From Methylibium sp. (GTDB lineage: Bacteria; Pseudomonadota; Gammaproteobacteria; Burkholderiales; Burkholderiaceae_C), in the NCBI RefSeq assembly GCF_013817345.1, contig NZ_JACDCW010000005.1, positions 1 through 63,702 of the forward strand: a stretch of 63,702 nt of DNA. Direction: 5' to 3'. The notes under the pieces are model-generated. The model made no database searches and was not told where the DNA came from. It saw only the letters and a program-made list of their open reading frames with translations. This document shows, piece after piece, positions 1 through 9,465 of this stretch. Position 1 is the first letter of the stretch. Every line of letters begins with the position of its first letter. Made by a program: the position numbers and the translations under genes.

Positions 1-621
1 CGCCGCGACCGCACCGAAGGCGCCGTGGTTGGCGAAGGCAACGTCGAGGCGTCGGACGCCGAGACCCAGGCCAGCGGCGGCGAAGGCGCCGCAGCGAGCG
101 AAGCAGTGTCCGGCGGCGCGGTCACGGGCGATGCGCTCGGCAGCGAAACCGTGCGTGCCGCAACGCCGACCCCGGTCGAGCCGGTCATGCCGGTCGCCGA
201 GGCAGCGGTGCCGCCGGCCTTTACGGCTCTCGAGTTGCCGCCGCAGCCAAGCGCCGCACAGCCCGTCGCAACGGCGCCTCGTCCTTCACCCGAGCCAGTG
301 GCCCCGCCTGCGTCCGAGTCCGAGTCCGAGTCCGAGTCCGCCGTCACGCCAGCACCTGCTGCGCCGGTTGCTGCCGAGCTTGCCGCCTATGAGCTGCCCA
401 TGAACGAGTTGGCAGCGGTGGCCGAAGGTTCGGGTCTCGAATGGGTGAACACCGACGCACAAAAAGTGCGTCAGGCCCAGGAGGCGATGGCCAACGCGCC
501 GAAGCCGACTCCTTCGCCCCGTGCTCCCAAACCGGTGGTCGAGCTCGACGACGGCCCGCTGGTGCTCGTGGAAACGCGCAAGGATCTTTCGCAGGTCAAG
601 TTGCCCTTCGAGCGGCACTGA
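1..621 (+). CDS. rne: Ribonuclease E, C-terminal tail (5' end outside window)
   Basis: The frame is open from the first base, so only the last 206 residues are visible. They are rich in Ala, Pro and Glu with no folded domain, as expected for the disordered C-terminal half of RNase E, which scaffolds the RNA degradosome. The final part, with LEWVNTDAQKV and then GPLVLVETRKDL, resembles the conserved end of RNase E in Burkholderiales, from memory. The catalytic S1 and DNase I-like parts lie upstream. A Ser-Glu run is encoded by a hexanucleotide repeat. A strong intrinsic terminator follows 47 nt after the stop. Assignment rests on the tail only, so another disordered protein is possible but less likely. 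Confidence 0.72.
   Translation, partial: RRDRTEGAVVGEGNVEASDAETQASGGEGAAASEAVSGGAVTGDALGSETVRAATPTPVEPVMPVAEAAVPPAFTALELPPQPSAAQPVATAPRPSPEPVAPPASESESESESAVTPAPAAPVAAELAAYELPMNELAAVAEGSGLEWVNTDAQKVRQAQEAMANAPKPTPSPRAPKPVVELDDGPLVLVETRKDLSQVKLPFERH
313..340 (+). repeat. Hexanucleotide tandem repeat in rne tail
   Basis: Four perfect copies of TCCGAG followed by a partial fifth encode alternating Ser and Glu. The period is a multiple of three, so copy-number change would lengthen or shorten the acidic run without a frameshift. Confidence 0.85.
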
Positions 622-667
622 CGCCACTGGCCGCAGTCTTGAACGCGGCATGCGATCCGGAACGTGA

Positions 668-705
668 AAACGCCCTCGTGCCGAAAGGCCGAGGGCGTTT
701 TTCTT
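668..705 (+). terminator. Intrinsic terminator after rne
   Basis: An 11-bp perfect stem (AAACGCCCTCG pairing with CGAGGGCGTTT) encloses a loop that contains a nested GCC-GAAA-GGC hairpin and is followed by a short T run. A-rich sequence precedes the stem, so it may also stop minus-strand transcription from the small gene at 761-1036. Confidence 0.9.
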
Positions 706-760
706 GTGGCCGGGCGATGCGGCATCGGCCGCTCTGACCGGGCGCTCGGCGCGGGCTGCT

Positions 761-1036
761 TCAGGCCGCTTGTGCGCCTCGGGCGTGTCGCCCGCCGTTC
801 AGCATCAAGCCTTGCACCCACATCGCCGACTGTGTGATTTCCTCGAAGCGCCGTTCCGGCTGATGGCGCAGCCCGATGGCCACACGGCCGGTCCACCAGA
901 TCGTGCGGCCGCTGCCGGGCAGCACGACGGGGCCGACGTGGCCCCTGGGTATCGTCACCGGCGGGACGGCCGAGATGTGACGAATCTTCGTGGGTACGAC
1001 AACGGCCGGGTCGAGTTCGAAAGTGGCATCGATCAT
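761..1036 (-). CDS. Small conserved-looking protein of unknown function (91 aa)
   Basis: I do not recognise a named family. The protein has a compact core with PRGHVGPVVLPGSGRTIWWTG, which looks like a small beta-rich fold, and a short Arg/Ala tail. No signal peptide or membrane segment is seen. I chose the ATG at 1036 because GGAG lies six bases upstream; an ATG at 1042 directly abuts that GGAG and a TTG at 1048 precedes it. The gene lies on the same strand as nagZ, 163 nt downstream of it, and faces the rne terminator. Coding potential is supported by the non-repetitive composition and position, but function is unknown. Confidence 0.6.
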   Translation of the reverse strand: MIDATFELDPAVVVPTKIRHISAVPPVTIPRGHVGPVVLPGSGRTIWWTGRVAIGLRHQPERRFEEITQSAMWVQGLMLNGGRHARGAQAA

Positions 1037-1199
1037 GTTCATCTCCAAGGAGTGGATGAACGGATCATTGCGGTAAACACCGAGTCCGGCATCGCCTCGA
1101 TTGCGGGCGCTTGTTCAGGGGATACCCGAGCAAAGTGTGTTCTGCACCGCACACACGGCTCGATCAGAAAGCCTCATAGGCGGTGCCGGACGCCGAGGC

Positions 1200-2285
1200 T
1201 CAGGGCAGGCGGTCGAGCGCGTGCAAGTAAGCTGCGTGGTGCATCAGTTCGTCCCAGGGCAGCGGCTCGGTCTGCGGCACAAGGCCCTGCCGGCGCGACT
1301 CGCTGGTGGCGCTGGTCTGCCAGCTGCCCTTGTCGAGCGCCGCCTCCAGCCCGTCGATCAGCGCATCGAGCGGCGCGCCGCCATCCACCGACTGGTTGCA
1401 CAGCATCACCAGATCGCATCCGGCGTTGAGCGCGGCGACTGCGGCCTCGACCGGCGTGCCGGCAACCGTGGCCCCCTGCATGCTGAGGTCGTCGCTGAAC
1501 ACCGCGCCATCGAAACGCAGACGCTGGCGCAGGATGTCCTTGAGCCAGCGGGCCGAGAAACCGGCGGGTTGGGCATCGACCTTGGGGTAGATCACGTGCG
1601 CCGGCATCACGCTCGCCAGCGAGGTGCCGAGCCATTCGTAGGGCCGCGCATCGTCCTCGAGAATCGCCTTGAGCGAACGCCGGTCCACCGGCACCGCGGT
1701 GTGCGAGTCGGCCGCGACGAACCCGTGACCGGGAAAGTGCTTGCCGCAGCTCGCCATGCCGGCCAGCAGCAGGCCGTGCATGAGGCTCTTGGCCAACAAG
1801 GTGGCAACGCGGGGGTCACGGTGGAAGGCGCGGTCGCCGATCACGCCGCTCGGGCCGTGGTCGAGGTCGAGCACCGGCGTGAAGCTGAAGTCCACTCCGC
1901 AGGCACGCAGTTCCGCCGCCAGCACATAGCCGCAAGCCGTGGCGGCCTCGGTCGCACGCAGCACTCCGCTGCCCGCACCGGCCTTGCCGTCCTGCAGCCA
2001 CAGATCTCCCAGCGCGCGCATCGGTGGCAGGTGCGTGAAGCCGTCGCTGCGGAATCGCTGCACCCGCCCGCCTTCATGATCGACGCACACGAGCATGTCG
2101 GGCCGCAGGGCCTTGATCTCGGCCGTTAGCTCGGTGAGCTGAGCGCGGTCGCGCCAGTTGCGCGCGAACAGGATCAGGCCGCCGACCAGCGGGTGTTGCA
2201 GGCGGCGCCGGTCCTCGGCATCGAGCGACAGACCGGCGACGTCGAGCACGATCGGCGCGTGCGGTGTGTGGGTGGTTTCGGTCAT
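1200..2285 (-). CDS. nagZ: Beta-N-acetylhexosaminidase NagZ
   Basis: A cytoplasmic family GH3 glycosidase that removes N-acetylglucosamine from 1,6-anhydro-muropeptides during peptidoglycan recycling. The 361 residues match the usual single-domain length. Visible motifs are [10 protein letters not shown] (residues 68-77), KHFPGHG (182-188, the His-containing catalytic loop) and FSDDLSM (263-269), which contains the nucleophilic Asp. The start ATG overlaps the acpS stop as ATGA, so translation is probably coupled. It is the last gene of the recO-pdxJ-acpS-nagZ run. Confidence 0.96.
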   Translation of the reverse strand: MTETTHTPHAPIVLDVAGLSLDAEDRRRLQHPLVGGLILFARNWRDRAQLTELTAEIKALRPDMLVCVDHEGGRVQRFRSDGFTHLPPMRALGDLWLQDGKAGAGSGVLRATEAATACGYVLAAELRACGVDFSFTPVLDLDHGPSGVIGDRAFHRDPRVATLLAKSLMHGLLLAGMASCGKHFPGHGFVAADSHTAVPVDRRSLKAILEDDARPYEWLGTSLASVMPAHVIYPKVDAQPAGFSARWLKDILRQRLRFDGAVFSDDLSMQGATVAGTPVEAAVAALNAGCDLVMLCNQSVDGGAPLDALIDGLEAALDKGSWQTSATSESRRQGLVPQTEPLPWDELMHHAAYLHALDRLP

Positions 2286-2677
2286 GGCAGTTGTTCGACC
2301 ACCACGAAGGCGGCCGCGTGGTCGGATTCATCGGTGAGGCTGACGTGCGCCAGCAGGCGACGCTCGGCAAACCATTGAGCCAGCTCGCCGTGCAGCGCGA
2401 TCTCCGGCTTGCCACCGGGTGCGTTGACGATTTCGCAATGACGCCAGGTCATCGGCCAGCGCATGCCCAGGCCGATCGCCTTGGAGAACGCCTCCTTGGC
2501 GGAGAAGCGGGTGCCGAGGTAGCGCAGACCGCGCAACGGCAGCTTGGCGGCGCGGGCACGAAAGACCGCCAGCTCCTGCGGACCGAGGACCTTCTCGGCA
2601 AAGCGTTCGCCGCGCCGCTCGACGCTCGCGGCGACGCGTCGCAGGTCGCACAGATCGGTGCCGATGCCGTAGATCAT
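2282..2677 (-). CDS. acpS: Holo-[acyl-carrier-protein] synthase
   Basis: Transfers 4'-phosphopantetheine from coenzyme A to the Ser of acyl carrier protein. The 131-residue protein has [12 protein letters not shown] near the N terminus with the metal-binding Asp8, and [11 protein letters not shown] (57-67) with the metal-binding Glu62. Both ends overlap neighbours by 4 nt (ATGA with pdxJ upstream and nagZ downstream), indicating one operon. Its substrate, AcpP, is encoded about 13 kb away in the same co-directional block. Confidence 0.96.
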   Translation of the reverse strand: MIYGIGTDLCDLRRVAASVERRGERFAEKVLGPQELAVFRARAAKLPLRGLRYLGTRFSAKEAFSKAIGLGMRWPMTWRHCEIVNAPGGKPEIALHGELAQWFAERRLLAHVSLTDESDHAAAFVVVEQLP

Positions 2678-3498
2678 CGCGCCGAGGAAGCAGCTTGCGG
2701 AGCCTGTGCACGGTGGATGCAGCGCAGGTAGTCGCGCACCGTCTCGGCCAAGCCGAGCTCTAGCGCATCGGCGATCAGCGCATGCCCGATCGATACCTCC
2801 CGCACGCCCGGCACCGCGCGCAGGAAATCGGTGAGGTTGTCGCGATTGAGGTCGTGTCCGGCGTTAAGGCCCAGGCCCGCCCGCAGCGCCGTCTCGGCGG
2901 CCGCCGTATAGCGCGCCAATTGCTCGCCGGCCTGCGGCGTGCCGTGGGCACGCGCATAGGCCTCGGTGTAGAGCTCGACCCTTTCGGCGCCCAGATTCCG
3001 GGCATGAGTCATCGCCTGTGGCAGTGGGTCCATGAACAGGCTCACGCGCACACCCAGCACGCGCGCTTCGTCGATAAGGGGGCGCAGCCGCTCCCCGTCG
3101 GTGGGCAGGTTCCAGCCGTGGTCGGAGGTCGCCTGCTCCGCGCTGTCGGGCACGAAGGTCACCTGCTGCACCGGCAAGCCCTTGCCCCTCAGCTCGCGCA
3201 GCAGGTCCATCAGGTTGTGGAAAGGGTTGCCTTCGATGTTGAACTCGGCCTGCGGCCAGTCGCTGCGCAACAGTGCCGCGAGGTCGTGCGCGTCATGGGC
3301 GCGAATGTGCCGCTCGTCCGGCCGCGGGTGCACGGTGATGCCACTCGCGCCGGCTTCGAGCACCAGGGCTGCCGCGCGCGTCACGCTTGGAATCGTCAGG
3401 GTGCGCTGGTTGCGCAGCAGCGCGACCTTGTTCAGATTGACCGACAGCGCCGTGGCGCCGCGGTGGCCAGCAAGGCCGGTGGAGATCAGCGGGTTCAT
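2674..3498 (-). CDS. pdxJ: Pyridoxine 5'-phosphate synthase PdxJ
   Basis: Condenses 3-amino-2-oxopropyl phosphate with 1-deoxyxylulose 5-phosphate to make pyridoxine 5'-phosphate, the last step of DXP-dependent vitamin B6 synthesis. The TIM-barrel protein has 274 residues. Motifs include [15 protein letters not shown] near the N terminus, [11 protein letters not shown] and FNIEGNP. The loop usually written as VPE-K-R-E in E. coli is here [14 protein letters not shown], a variant I recall from Comamonadaceae-like betaproteobacteria. The start is 12 nt after recO and the stop overlaps acpS. Confidence 0.95.
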   Translation of the reverse strand: MNPLISTGLAGHRGATALSVNLNKVALLRNQRTLTIPSVTRAAALVLEAGASGITVHPRPDERHIRAHDAHDLAALLRSDWPQAEFNIEGNPFHNLMDLLRELRGKGLPVQQVTFVPDSAEQATSDHGWNLPTDGERLRPLIDEARVLGVRVSLFMDPLPQAMTHARNLGAERVELYTEAYARAHGTPQAGEQLARYTAAAETALRAGLGLNAGHDLNRDNLTDFLRAVPGVREVSIGHALIADALELGLAETVRDYLRCIHRAQAPQAASSAR

Positions 3499-3510
3499 GG
3501 CGGCGGTCGG

Positions 3511-4287
3511 TCAGGGCTCGAGGTTCTGCAGTTCCATCATCAACTGCCGCGTGCGCAGTGCGGAGCTGCCGAGATGATAGTGAAGCAGCTGGCGCAACAT
3601 GGGCTTGAGTTCCGAGAGCGCCGGCAGGCAGGCGCGCTGGATGTCGGCGAGATCCTTGCCGTCGAGCGATCGCTGCAGCGCACGCCAGCGCGGAGCGTCG
3701 ATGCCCGGCTCGCCGGGCGCCACGGCGACGATCCCGCTTTCGGGCCGCAGCGCAAGCAGTGCGGCCGGCGGGAGCGGCTGCTGCGTGAGCGTGACGATGT
3801 CCAGCGTCGGAAGCAGGCCGATTTCGCGCAGCAGCACCAGCTCGAACGCGCGCAGCGCTGCCTCGACGCGAAGATCCTCGCCGAGCGCCAGTGCCGGCAA
3901 GGTCTGTGCATAGGCGTCGAACAGCACGGGAAATGGATCGTGGCGCGCGAGCAGCTTCATCAGCAACTCGTTCAGATAAAAGCCGGTCATCAGCGCCGCA
4001 CCGCCCAGCATGGCCGGGCCACCGGCCCATTCGGCCGTCCTGAGCGGCTGCACCTCGGTGTCGGATGAAGCCTCGCCCCGCGCGCGGCGCACACCGTAGT
4101 TGACGTTGAGACGCTGGAACGGCAGCAGCACGGAGCGCAACTGCGAGTAAGGGCGCTTGGCGCCCTTGGCGGCGACGACGACGCGACCCTGCTCACGGGT
4201 GAACAGATCGAGGATCAGGCTGGTTTCGCTCCAGTCGTAGCGGTGCAGCAGGTAGGCCGAGTGAAGCTGAGACGAATGCCGGGGCAT
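3511..4287 (-). CDS. recO: DNA repair protein RecO
   Basis: Mediates RecA loading in the RecFOR pathway and anneals single-stranded DNA. The 258-residue protein begins with an OB-fold region containing AYLLHRYDWSETSLILDLFT, followed by a helical region with LNELLMKLLARHDPFPVLFD, typical of RecO. The usual Cys zinc cluster is not obvious, as in many proteobacterial RecO proteins. It lies 67 nt after era and 12 nt before pdxJ, the standard betaproteobacterial order. Confidence 0.94.
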   Translation of the reverse strand: MPRHSSQLHSAYLLHRYDWSETSLILDLFTREQGRVVVAAKGAKRPYSQLRSVLLPFQRLNVNYGVRRARGEASSDTEVQPLRTAEWAGGPAMLGGAALMTGFYLNELLMKLLARHDPFPVLFDAYAQTLPALALGEDLRVEAALRAFELVLLREIGLLPTLDIVTLTQQPLPPAALLALRPESGIVAVAPGEPGIDAPRWRALQRSLDGKDLADIQRACLPALSELKPMLRQLLHYHLGSSALRTRQLMMELQNLEP

Positions 4288-4354
4288 GGCAGAAGCAATG
4301 AAGGATGAAGAACGGATAACTCACGCGCGCCATAGCGCGCGTCTCGCCCGATCA

Positions 4355-5293
4355 TCACTCGTAACCGTAGCTTTTGAGCCGCGCCGCATCGTCCGCCCAG
4401 CCGGAGCGGACCTTCACCCAGAGTTCGAGAAAGACCTTGCCATCCAACAGCCGCTCCAGCTCGACGCGCGCCTCGGTGCCGATGCGCTTGAGCCGCTCGC
4501 CTTTTTCGCCGATGACGATGCCCTTGTGGCTGTCCCGCTCCACCACGATGGTCGCGGCGATGCGGCGCAAGGCGCCGTCTTCCTTGAACTGGTCGATGAC
4601 GACGGTGGAGGTGTAGGGCAGCTCGTCGCCGGTCAGGCGGAACAGCTTCTCGCGAATGATTTCGCTGGCCAGGAAGCGCTCGCTGCGGTCGGTGAGCGTA
4701 CCTTCCTCGTAGTACCAGGGTTGCTCGGGCAGGTAGGGCCTCACCACACCGAACAGTCGGCGTGCGTCTTTCTCGTCGGTGGCCGCCAGTGGCACGAACT
4801 CGCTGAACGGATGGCGCTCCTGCATGCTCTTGAGCCAAGGTGCGAGCTCGGCGCGGCGATGCACGAGGTCGAGCTTGTTGGCGACCAGGATCGTCGGCTT
4901 GCCCGGCGGCACCAGGGCGAGCACCTTGGCGTCGTCCAGCCCGAAGCGGCCGGCCTCCACGACGAAAAGCACCACGTCCACGTCGCCCAGCACCGACTGC
5001 ACGGTCTTGTTGAGGTTGCGATTGAGCGCCCCCGCGCCCTTGACGGTGTGCCGCGTCTGGAAACCCGGCGTATCGACGAAGACGAACTGCGTGTCGCCTT
5101 CGGTATGCACCGCGGTGATGCGGTGGCGCGTGGTCTGCGCCTTGCGCGAGGTGATGCTGACCTTCTGACCGATCAGCACATTGAGCAGGGTCGACTTGCC
5201 GACATTGGGTCGGCCGACGATGGCCACCAGGCCACAGCGCAGTGCCGCCACGCCAGGCTCCGGTGAGGCCGCGGGGGGGAAGGGTTCTGTCAT
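4355..5293 (-). CDS. era: GTPase Era
   Basis: A Ras-like GTPase with a KH RNA-binding domain that acts in 16S rRNA maturation and 30S assembly. The 312-residue protein shows G1 GRPNVGKST, switch region KAQTTRH, G3 DTPGF and G4 NKLD. The C-terminal KH domain includes [13 protein letters not shown]. The frame stays open upstream to 5500, but the ATG at 5293 overlaps the rnc stop as ATGA and places the G domain at the expected distance from the N terminus. The rnc-era coupling is widely conserved. Confidence 0.96.
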   Translation of the reverse strand: MTEPFPPAASPEPGVAALRCGLVAIVGRPNVGKSTLLNVLIGQKVSITSRKAQTTRHRITAVHTEGDTQFVFVDTPGFQTRHTVKGAGALNRNLNKTVQSVLGDVDVVLFVVEAGRFGLDDAKVLALVPPGKPTILVANKLDLVHRRAELAPWLKSMQERHPFSEFVPLAATDEKDARRLFGVVRPYLPEQPWYYEEGTLTDRSERFLASEIIREKLFRLTGDELPYTSTVVIDQFKEDGALRRIAATIVVERDSHKGIVIGEKGERLKRIGTEARVELERLLDGKVFLELWVKVRSGWADDAARLKSYGYE

Positions 5294-5991
5294 TCGCTGG
5301 GCAACTCGCTGCGTTCCAGTGTAGCGAGCGCGCTGCGCGCGGCTTCCTGTTCGGCGGCGCGGCGCGATCGGCCCTCGCCGCGCGCCTCGAGCCCGCTGGC
5401 CGGCACGCTGCACACGACCACGAACAATTGCTCGTGCTGGCGCCCGCGCGTCTCCTCGATGCGATAGGTTGGCACCGGCTGGCGGCGCGCCTGCAGCCAT
5501 TCCTGCAGCGCGGTCTTGGGGTCGCGGCTCCAGCCCGGTGCTTCGGTGCTCGTCACCAGGGGCGTGAACAGCCGCTCGACCATGACGCGCGCCGCGTCGA
5601 AACCGCCGTCCAGATAGACCGCACCGATCAGCGCCTCCAGCGCATCGGCCAGGATCGAGGCCCGCTGGGCACCGCCGCTGCGGGCCTCGCCCTCGGACAG
5701 ACGCAGCAGCGCCGGCAGACCCAGCTCCAGCGCGAGACGGTGCAGCGTCTCTTCGCGGACCAAGTGAGCGCGCACGCGCGTCAGATCACCTTCCGCCGAA
5801 TTTTCGAAGAGCCGGTAGAGCAACCCGGAGACCGCGCTTGTCAGCACCGCATCGCCTAGAAACTCCAAACGCTCATTGTTGTGAGCGCCGAAACTCTTGT
5901 GGGTGAGCGCGCGCTCGAGCAGCGACGCGTCGATGAAGCGGTGCCCGAAACAAGCCTGCAGCGACGCCAGGGCAGGACTCGATGCACTCAC
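5290..5991 (-). CDS. rnc: Ribonuclease III
   Basis: A double-strand-specific endoribonuclease for rRNA and mRNA processing. The 233 residues contain the signature [12 protein letters not shown] with acidic catalytic residues, a second acidic segment in [16 protein letters not shown], and a C-terminal dsRNA-binding domain starting near [11 protein letters not shown] and ending with [13 protein letters not shown]. The start is a GTG. The stop overlaps era by 4 nt, and the DUF4845 gene lies 49 nt upstream. Confidence 0.96.
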   Translation of the reverse strand: MSASSPALASLQACFGHRFIDASLLERALTHKSFGAHNNERLEFLGDAVLTSAVSGLLYRLFENSAEGDLTRVRAHLVREETLHRLALELGLPALLRLSEGEARSGGAQRASILADALEALIGAVYLDGGFDAARVMVERLFTPLVTSTEAPGWSRDPKTALQEWLQARRQPVPTYRIEETRGRQHEQLFVVVCSVPASGLEARGEGRSRRAAEQEAARSALATLERSELPSE

Positions 5992-6040
5992 GGCAGAAAC
6001 CGAAAAGCAATGCGCATTGCTGCCGCGCTGCGGCGCACGC

Positions 6041-6433
6041 TCACTGCGACTGACCGCGGTACTTGATGACCAGGTACACCGGCTCGACCAGCTCGATCTC
6101 CTTGTCGTAGCCGAAACGGATCACGACGCGATCGTTTTCCTTGGTGATCTCCAGATCCTTCCCGCTGATCGAGGTGATCGAGTACTCGATGTCCTTCTGG
6201 CGCTCGAAGGCGGTGCGGATCTCCGGCACCGTGCTGCCGCCCGACTGCACGAGCTTGTTGACCGCGCGCTGAATGGTGAAGTACTCGTTCAGTGTCGGCA
6301 GCACCTTGAGTGCTATCAAGCCGAGACAAGCGATCAGGATGGCCCAGAACAACAGACCGATCAGGGTGACTCCCCGCTGTCGACGGACCGCGGTTGCGGA
6401 CGTCCTCCCCGCGGCAGACGCTGCACAGGCCAT
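6041..6433 (-). CDS. DUF4845 single-pass membrane protein
   Basis: A 130-residue protein with a short basic N terminus containing RRQRGVTLIGLLFWAILIA, a pilin-like leader followed by one transmembrane helix. A periplasmic portion resembling the DUF4845 family found between lepB and rnc in betaproteobacteria follows. Function is unknown. I chose ATG 6433 because an excellent AGGAGG (complement at 6440-6445) precedes it by seven bases; an ATG at 6463 would overlap lepB but has no such site. The location suggests an envelope role alongside signal peptidase, but that is inference. Confidence 0.85.
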   Translation of the reverse strand: MACAASAAGRTSATAVRRQRGVTLIGLLFWAILIACLGLIALKVLPTLNEYFTIQRAVNKLVQSGGSTVPEIRTAFERQKDIEYSITSISGKDLEITKENDRVVIRFGYDKEIELVEPVYLVIKYRGQSQ

Positions 6434-6459
6434 CGAAGTCCTCCTCTTGTTGTGCCGGC

Positions 6460-7428
6460 TCAATCGAATGCGCCGATGCGTTCTAGGTTACCGAAATTCA
6501 TCCACACGAAGAAGGCTTTGCCGACGATGTTCTTGTCCGACACGAAGCCCCAGAAGCGCGAGTCCTGAGAATTGTCTCGGTTGTCGCCCATCATGAAATA
6601 GTGTCCGGGCGGCACGGTGCAGACCACGCCCTCGGCGTTGTAGCGACAGTTGTCGCGGTGCTGCTGGAACTGCGGCATCGGAATCACGAAACCCGGACGG
6701 TCCTTGTCGGTCAGGATGCGGTGCTCCTTGCCGCCGAGCACTTCGATGGACTGCTGCGCGTAGCGCAGCGAATCATCGTCGTAGAAATCCGGCAGCGGCT
6801 TCGTCTCCACCGGCTGGCCGTTGATCGACAGTTGCTTGTTCAGGTAGGCAACCTCGTCGCCGGGCAGGCCGATCACGCGCTTGATGTAGTCGATGCTGGG
6901 GTCGACCGGATAACGGAACACCATCACGTCGCCGCGATCGGGATCGTTGTTGTCGATGATCTTCTTGTTGATCACCGGCAGCCGCACGCCGTAGTGGAAT
7001 TTGTTGACGAGGATCAGATCGCCGATGGCCAGCGTCGGGATCATGGAGCCCGAAGGAATCTTGAACGGCTCGAACAGGAACGAGCGCAGCAGGAACACCG
7101 CCAGGATCACCGGGAAGAGGCCCGCGGTCCAGTCGAGCCACCACGGCTGCGCCAGCACCTGCTCGCGAGCCGCCGCCACGTTGCTGTCGACCTGATTGAT
7201 GCCCTGGCGGTGCAGTTCGCTGCGCCGCTGTGTGTCGTGCGCCTCGATCGCCGAGGCGGCCGCAACCCGCTTGGGCATGAAATGCAGGCGCTCCGCCAGC
7301 CAGTAGCCGAAGGTGGCGAGCGTCAAGATGAACAGCAGCAAGGAGAAGTTGCCGCTCCAGGAGCCGATGTACCAGCCGCCCAGGTAAACCGCGAGGGCGC
7401 CGTAAAGCAGCCCGGTCAATGCACTCAT
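6460..7428 (-). CDS. lepB: Signal peptidase I
   Basis: The inner-membrane serine protease that removes signal peptides from secreted preproteins. The protein has 322 residues and two N-terminal transmembrane segments (ALTGLLYGALAVYLGGW and a second around FSLLLFILTLATFGYWL) followed by a third hydrophobic stretch before the catalytic domain. The Ser of SGSMIPTLAIGD and the general-base Lys of DYIKRVIGLPGDE form the dyad; GHYFMMGDNRDNSQDSR is the box E motif. ATG 7428 lies 7 nt after the lepA stop. An in-frame upstream extension to 7461 overlaps lepA and is unlikely. Confidence 0.96.
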   Translation of the reverse strand: MSALTGLLYGALAVYLGGWYIGSWSGNFSLLLFILTLATFGYWLAERLHFMPKRVAAASAIEAHDTQRRSELHRQGINQVDSNVAAAREQVLAQPWWLDWTAGLFPVILAVFLLRSFLFEPFKIPSGSMIPTLAIGDLILVNKFHYGVRLPVINKKIIDNNDPDRGDVMVFRYPVDPSIDYIKRVIGLPGDEVAYLNKQLSINGQPVETKPLPDFYDDDSLRYAQQSIEVLGGKEHRILTDKDRPGFVIPMPQFQQHRDNCRYNAEGVVCTVPPGHYFMMGDNRDNSQDSRFWGFVSDKNIVGKAFFVWMNFGNLERIGAFD

Positions 7429-7435
7429 CGAGGTT

Positions 7436-9250
7436 TCAGTCGTCCACTTGGAGAATGGCAAGGAAGGCTTCCTGCGGCACCTCGACGGTGCCGATCTGCT
7501 TCATCCGCTTCTTGCCGGCCTTCTGCTTTTCGAGCAGTTTCTTCTTGCGGGTGATGTCACCGCCGTAGCATTTTGCCAGCACGTTCTTGCGCAGCGCCTT
7601 GACGTTCTCGCGCGCGATGACGTTGGCGCCGATCGCTGCCTGGATCGCCACGTCGTACATCTGGCGCGAGATGACCTCGCGCATCTTGCTCACCACCGCC
7701 CGGCCGCGGAACTGGCTTTGCACGCGGTGCACGATGATGGAGAGCGCATCGACGCGGTCACCGTTGATAAGGATGTCGACCTTTACGACATCGGCGGCGC
7801 GGTATTCCTTGAACTCGTAGTCCATCGACGCGTAGCCGCGCGACACCGATTTCAGCTTGTCGAAGAAGTCCAGCACGATCTCGGCCAGCGGCATCTCGTA
7901 GGTCAGCATGACCTGGCGGCCGTGATAGGCCATGTTCATCTGCACGCCGCGCTTCAGGTTGGCCAGTGTCATGACCGGGCCGACATAGTCCTGCGGCATG
8001 TACAGATGCACGGTGACGATGGGCTCGCGGATCTCGGCAATCTTGCCCGGCTCGGGCATCTTCGACGGGTTCTCGATCTCGATCACCTCGCCTTCCAGAC
8101 CGCCGAGCTGCACCTGGTAGACCACGCTCGGTGCCGTGGTGATCAGCTCCTGATCGAACTCACGCTCCAGCCGCTCCTGCACGATTTCCATGTGCAGCAA
8201 GCCCAGGAAGCCGCAGCGGAATCCGAAACCCAGCGCCTGGCTCACCTCGGGCTCGTAGCGCAGCGACGAGTCGTTGAGCTTGAGCTTCTCGAGCGCGTCG
8301 CGCAGCGATTCGTACTCGCTGGCCTCCGTAGGGTAGAGGCCGGCAAAGACCTGCGGCTGGATCTCCTTGAAGCCGGGCAGCGGCTCGGTCGCCGGTCCGG
8401 CGTTGTTGGGCAGTTTCTTCTCTAGCGTCAGGGTGTCGCCTACCTTGGCCGCTTGCAGTTCCTTGATGCCCGCGATCAGAAAGCCGACTTCTCCGGCTTT
8501 CAACACTTCACGCGGCACCGACTTGGGCGTGAACACGCCGAGCTGCTCGAGCGGATACACCGTGTTGGTCGCCATCATGCGAATGCGATCGCCCTTCTTC
8601 AGCGAACCATCGACCATGCGCACCAGCATCACGACGCCGACGTAGTTGTCGAACCACGAGTCGATGATCATGGCCCGTGGCGCAGCCTCCGCATGACCGC
8701 GCGGCGCCGGCATGCGCGCGATCACGGCCTCGAGGATGTCTTCGATGCCCTCGCCGGTCTTGGCCGAACAGGGAATGGCGTGTTCGGCGTCGATGCCGAT
8801 CACGTCCTCGATCTCGGCCTTGGCGCTTTCAGGGTCGGCCTGCGGCAGGTCCATCTTGTTGAGGACCGGCACCACTTCGACGCCGAGGTCGAGAGCGGTG
8901 TAGCAATTGGCGACCGTCTGTGCCTCCACGCCCTGGCTCGCATCGACGACCAGCAGGGCGCCTTCGCAAGCCGACAGCGATCGGCTCACTTCGTAGGAGA
9001 AATCGACGTGGCCTGGCGTGTCTATCAGGTTGAGCTGGTAAATCTGCCCATCACGCGCCTTGTAGGTCAGCGCCGCCGTCTGTGCCTTGATGGTGATGCC
9101 GCGCTCGCGCTCGATGTCCATCGAGTCGAGCACCTGCGCCTCCATTTCCCGATCGCTCAGGCCGCCGCAGCGCTGGATGATCCGGTCAGCCAAAGTGCTT
9201 TTGCCGTGATCGATGTGAGCAATGATCGAGAAGTTGCGTATGTGGTCCAT
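7436..9250 (-). CDS. lepA: Elongation factor 4 (LepA)
   Basis: A ribosome-associated translational GTPase. The 604 residues start [19 protein letters not shown], with the P-loop AHIDHGKS, then [13 protein letters not shown] (G3) and NKMDLPQAD (G4). The C terminus with [20 protein letters not shown] is the family-specific CTD. The frame extends upstream to 9292, but alignment to the family supports ATG 9250. Upstream is a 504-bp gap containing a hairpin-terminator element that may regulate this gene. lepB follows after 7 nt. Confidence 0.97.
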   Translation of the reverse strand: MDHIRNFSIIAHIDHGKSTLADRIIQRCGGLSDREMEAQVLDSMDIERERGITIKAQTAALTYKARDGQIYQLNLIDTPGHVDFSYEVSRSLSACEGALLVVDASQGVEAQTVANCYTALDLGVEVVPVLNKMDLPQADPESAKAEIEDVIGIDAEHAIPCSAKTGEGIEDILEAVIARMPAPRGHAEAAPRAMIIDSWFDNYVGVVMLVRMVDGSLKKGDRIRMMATNTVYPLEQLGVFTPKSVPREVLKAGEVGFLIAGIKELQAAKVGDTLTLEKKLPNNAGPATEPLPGFKEIQPQVFAGLYPTEASEYESLRDALEKLKLNDSSLRYEPEVSQALGFGFRCGFLGLLHMEIVQERLEREFDQELITTAPSVVYQVQLGGLEGEVIEIENPSKMPEPGKIAEIREPIVTVHLYMPQDYVGPVMTLANLKRGVQMNMAYHGRQVMLTYEMPLAEIVLDFFDKLKSVSRGYASMDYEFKEYRAADVVKVDILINGDRVDALSIIVHRVQSQFRGRAVVSKMREVISRQMYDVAIQAAIGANVIARENVKALRKNVLAKCYGGDITRKKKLLEKQKAGKKRMKQIGTVEVPQEAFLAILQVDD

Positions 9251-9363
9251 CTGACCCGTGTACTGCGTTGGCGCCTCGAACAAGAGCCGCATGTGCGATG
9301 GTGCGGCGGCATCGAACGCTCATCGCGAAGCGCGTTGAAGGCTGGAGAGGCCGTGGCGCGCAT

Positions 9364-9397
9364 AAAAAAAAGGCACGTCAAACCGGTGACGCGCCTT
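9364..9397 (-). terminator. Intrinsic terminator between degQ and lepA
   Basis: Read on the minus strand, AAGGCGCGTC pairs with GACGTGCCTT (one G-U pair) around an 8-nt loop and is followed by a T tract of about eight. It separates the rpoE-degQ unit from lepA, and implies a lepA promoter either within 9251-9363 or through read-through. Confidence 0.85.
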
Positions 9398-9430
9398 CCA
9401 ACAAAAAACGTATGGCAACTGCTTTGTTGG
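9364..9430 (-). ncRNA. Candidate small RNA or lepA leader attenuator
   Basis: On the minus strand a -10-like TACAAT (complement at 9437-9442) is followed at once by two hairpins. The first has a perfect 8-bp stem, CCAACAAA with TTTGTTGG (9423-9430 and 9398-9405), and a 17-nt loop. The second is a 10-bp stem with one G-U pair followed by a run of about eight U. A transcript from near 9430 would be about 67 nt and end at this terminator. No convincing -35 box is visible. It could be a free-standing RNA, a lepA attenuator, or simply the terminator of the degQ unit. I cannot name a known RNA family for it. Confidence 0.4.
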
Positions 9431-9436
9431 GACTTC

Positions 9437-9465
9437 ATTGTAGCCAAATCGTCCCTCTCCAAAAC
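9437..9465 (-). promoter_or_regulatory. Possible promoter of the 9364-9430 element
   Basis: TACAAT matches the sigma-70 -10 box at five of six positions and sits about seven bases before the first hairpin. At 17-nt spacing the -35 position reads GTTTTG, a poor match, so activity is uncertain. Confidence 0.3.

Noticed and set aside
2782-4068. A 428-codon plus-strand open frame
   Set aside because: It is antisense to pdxJ and recO, both well supported by motifs and operon structure.
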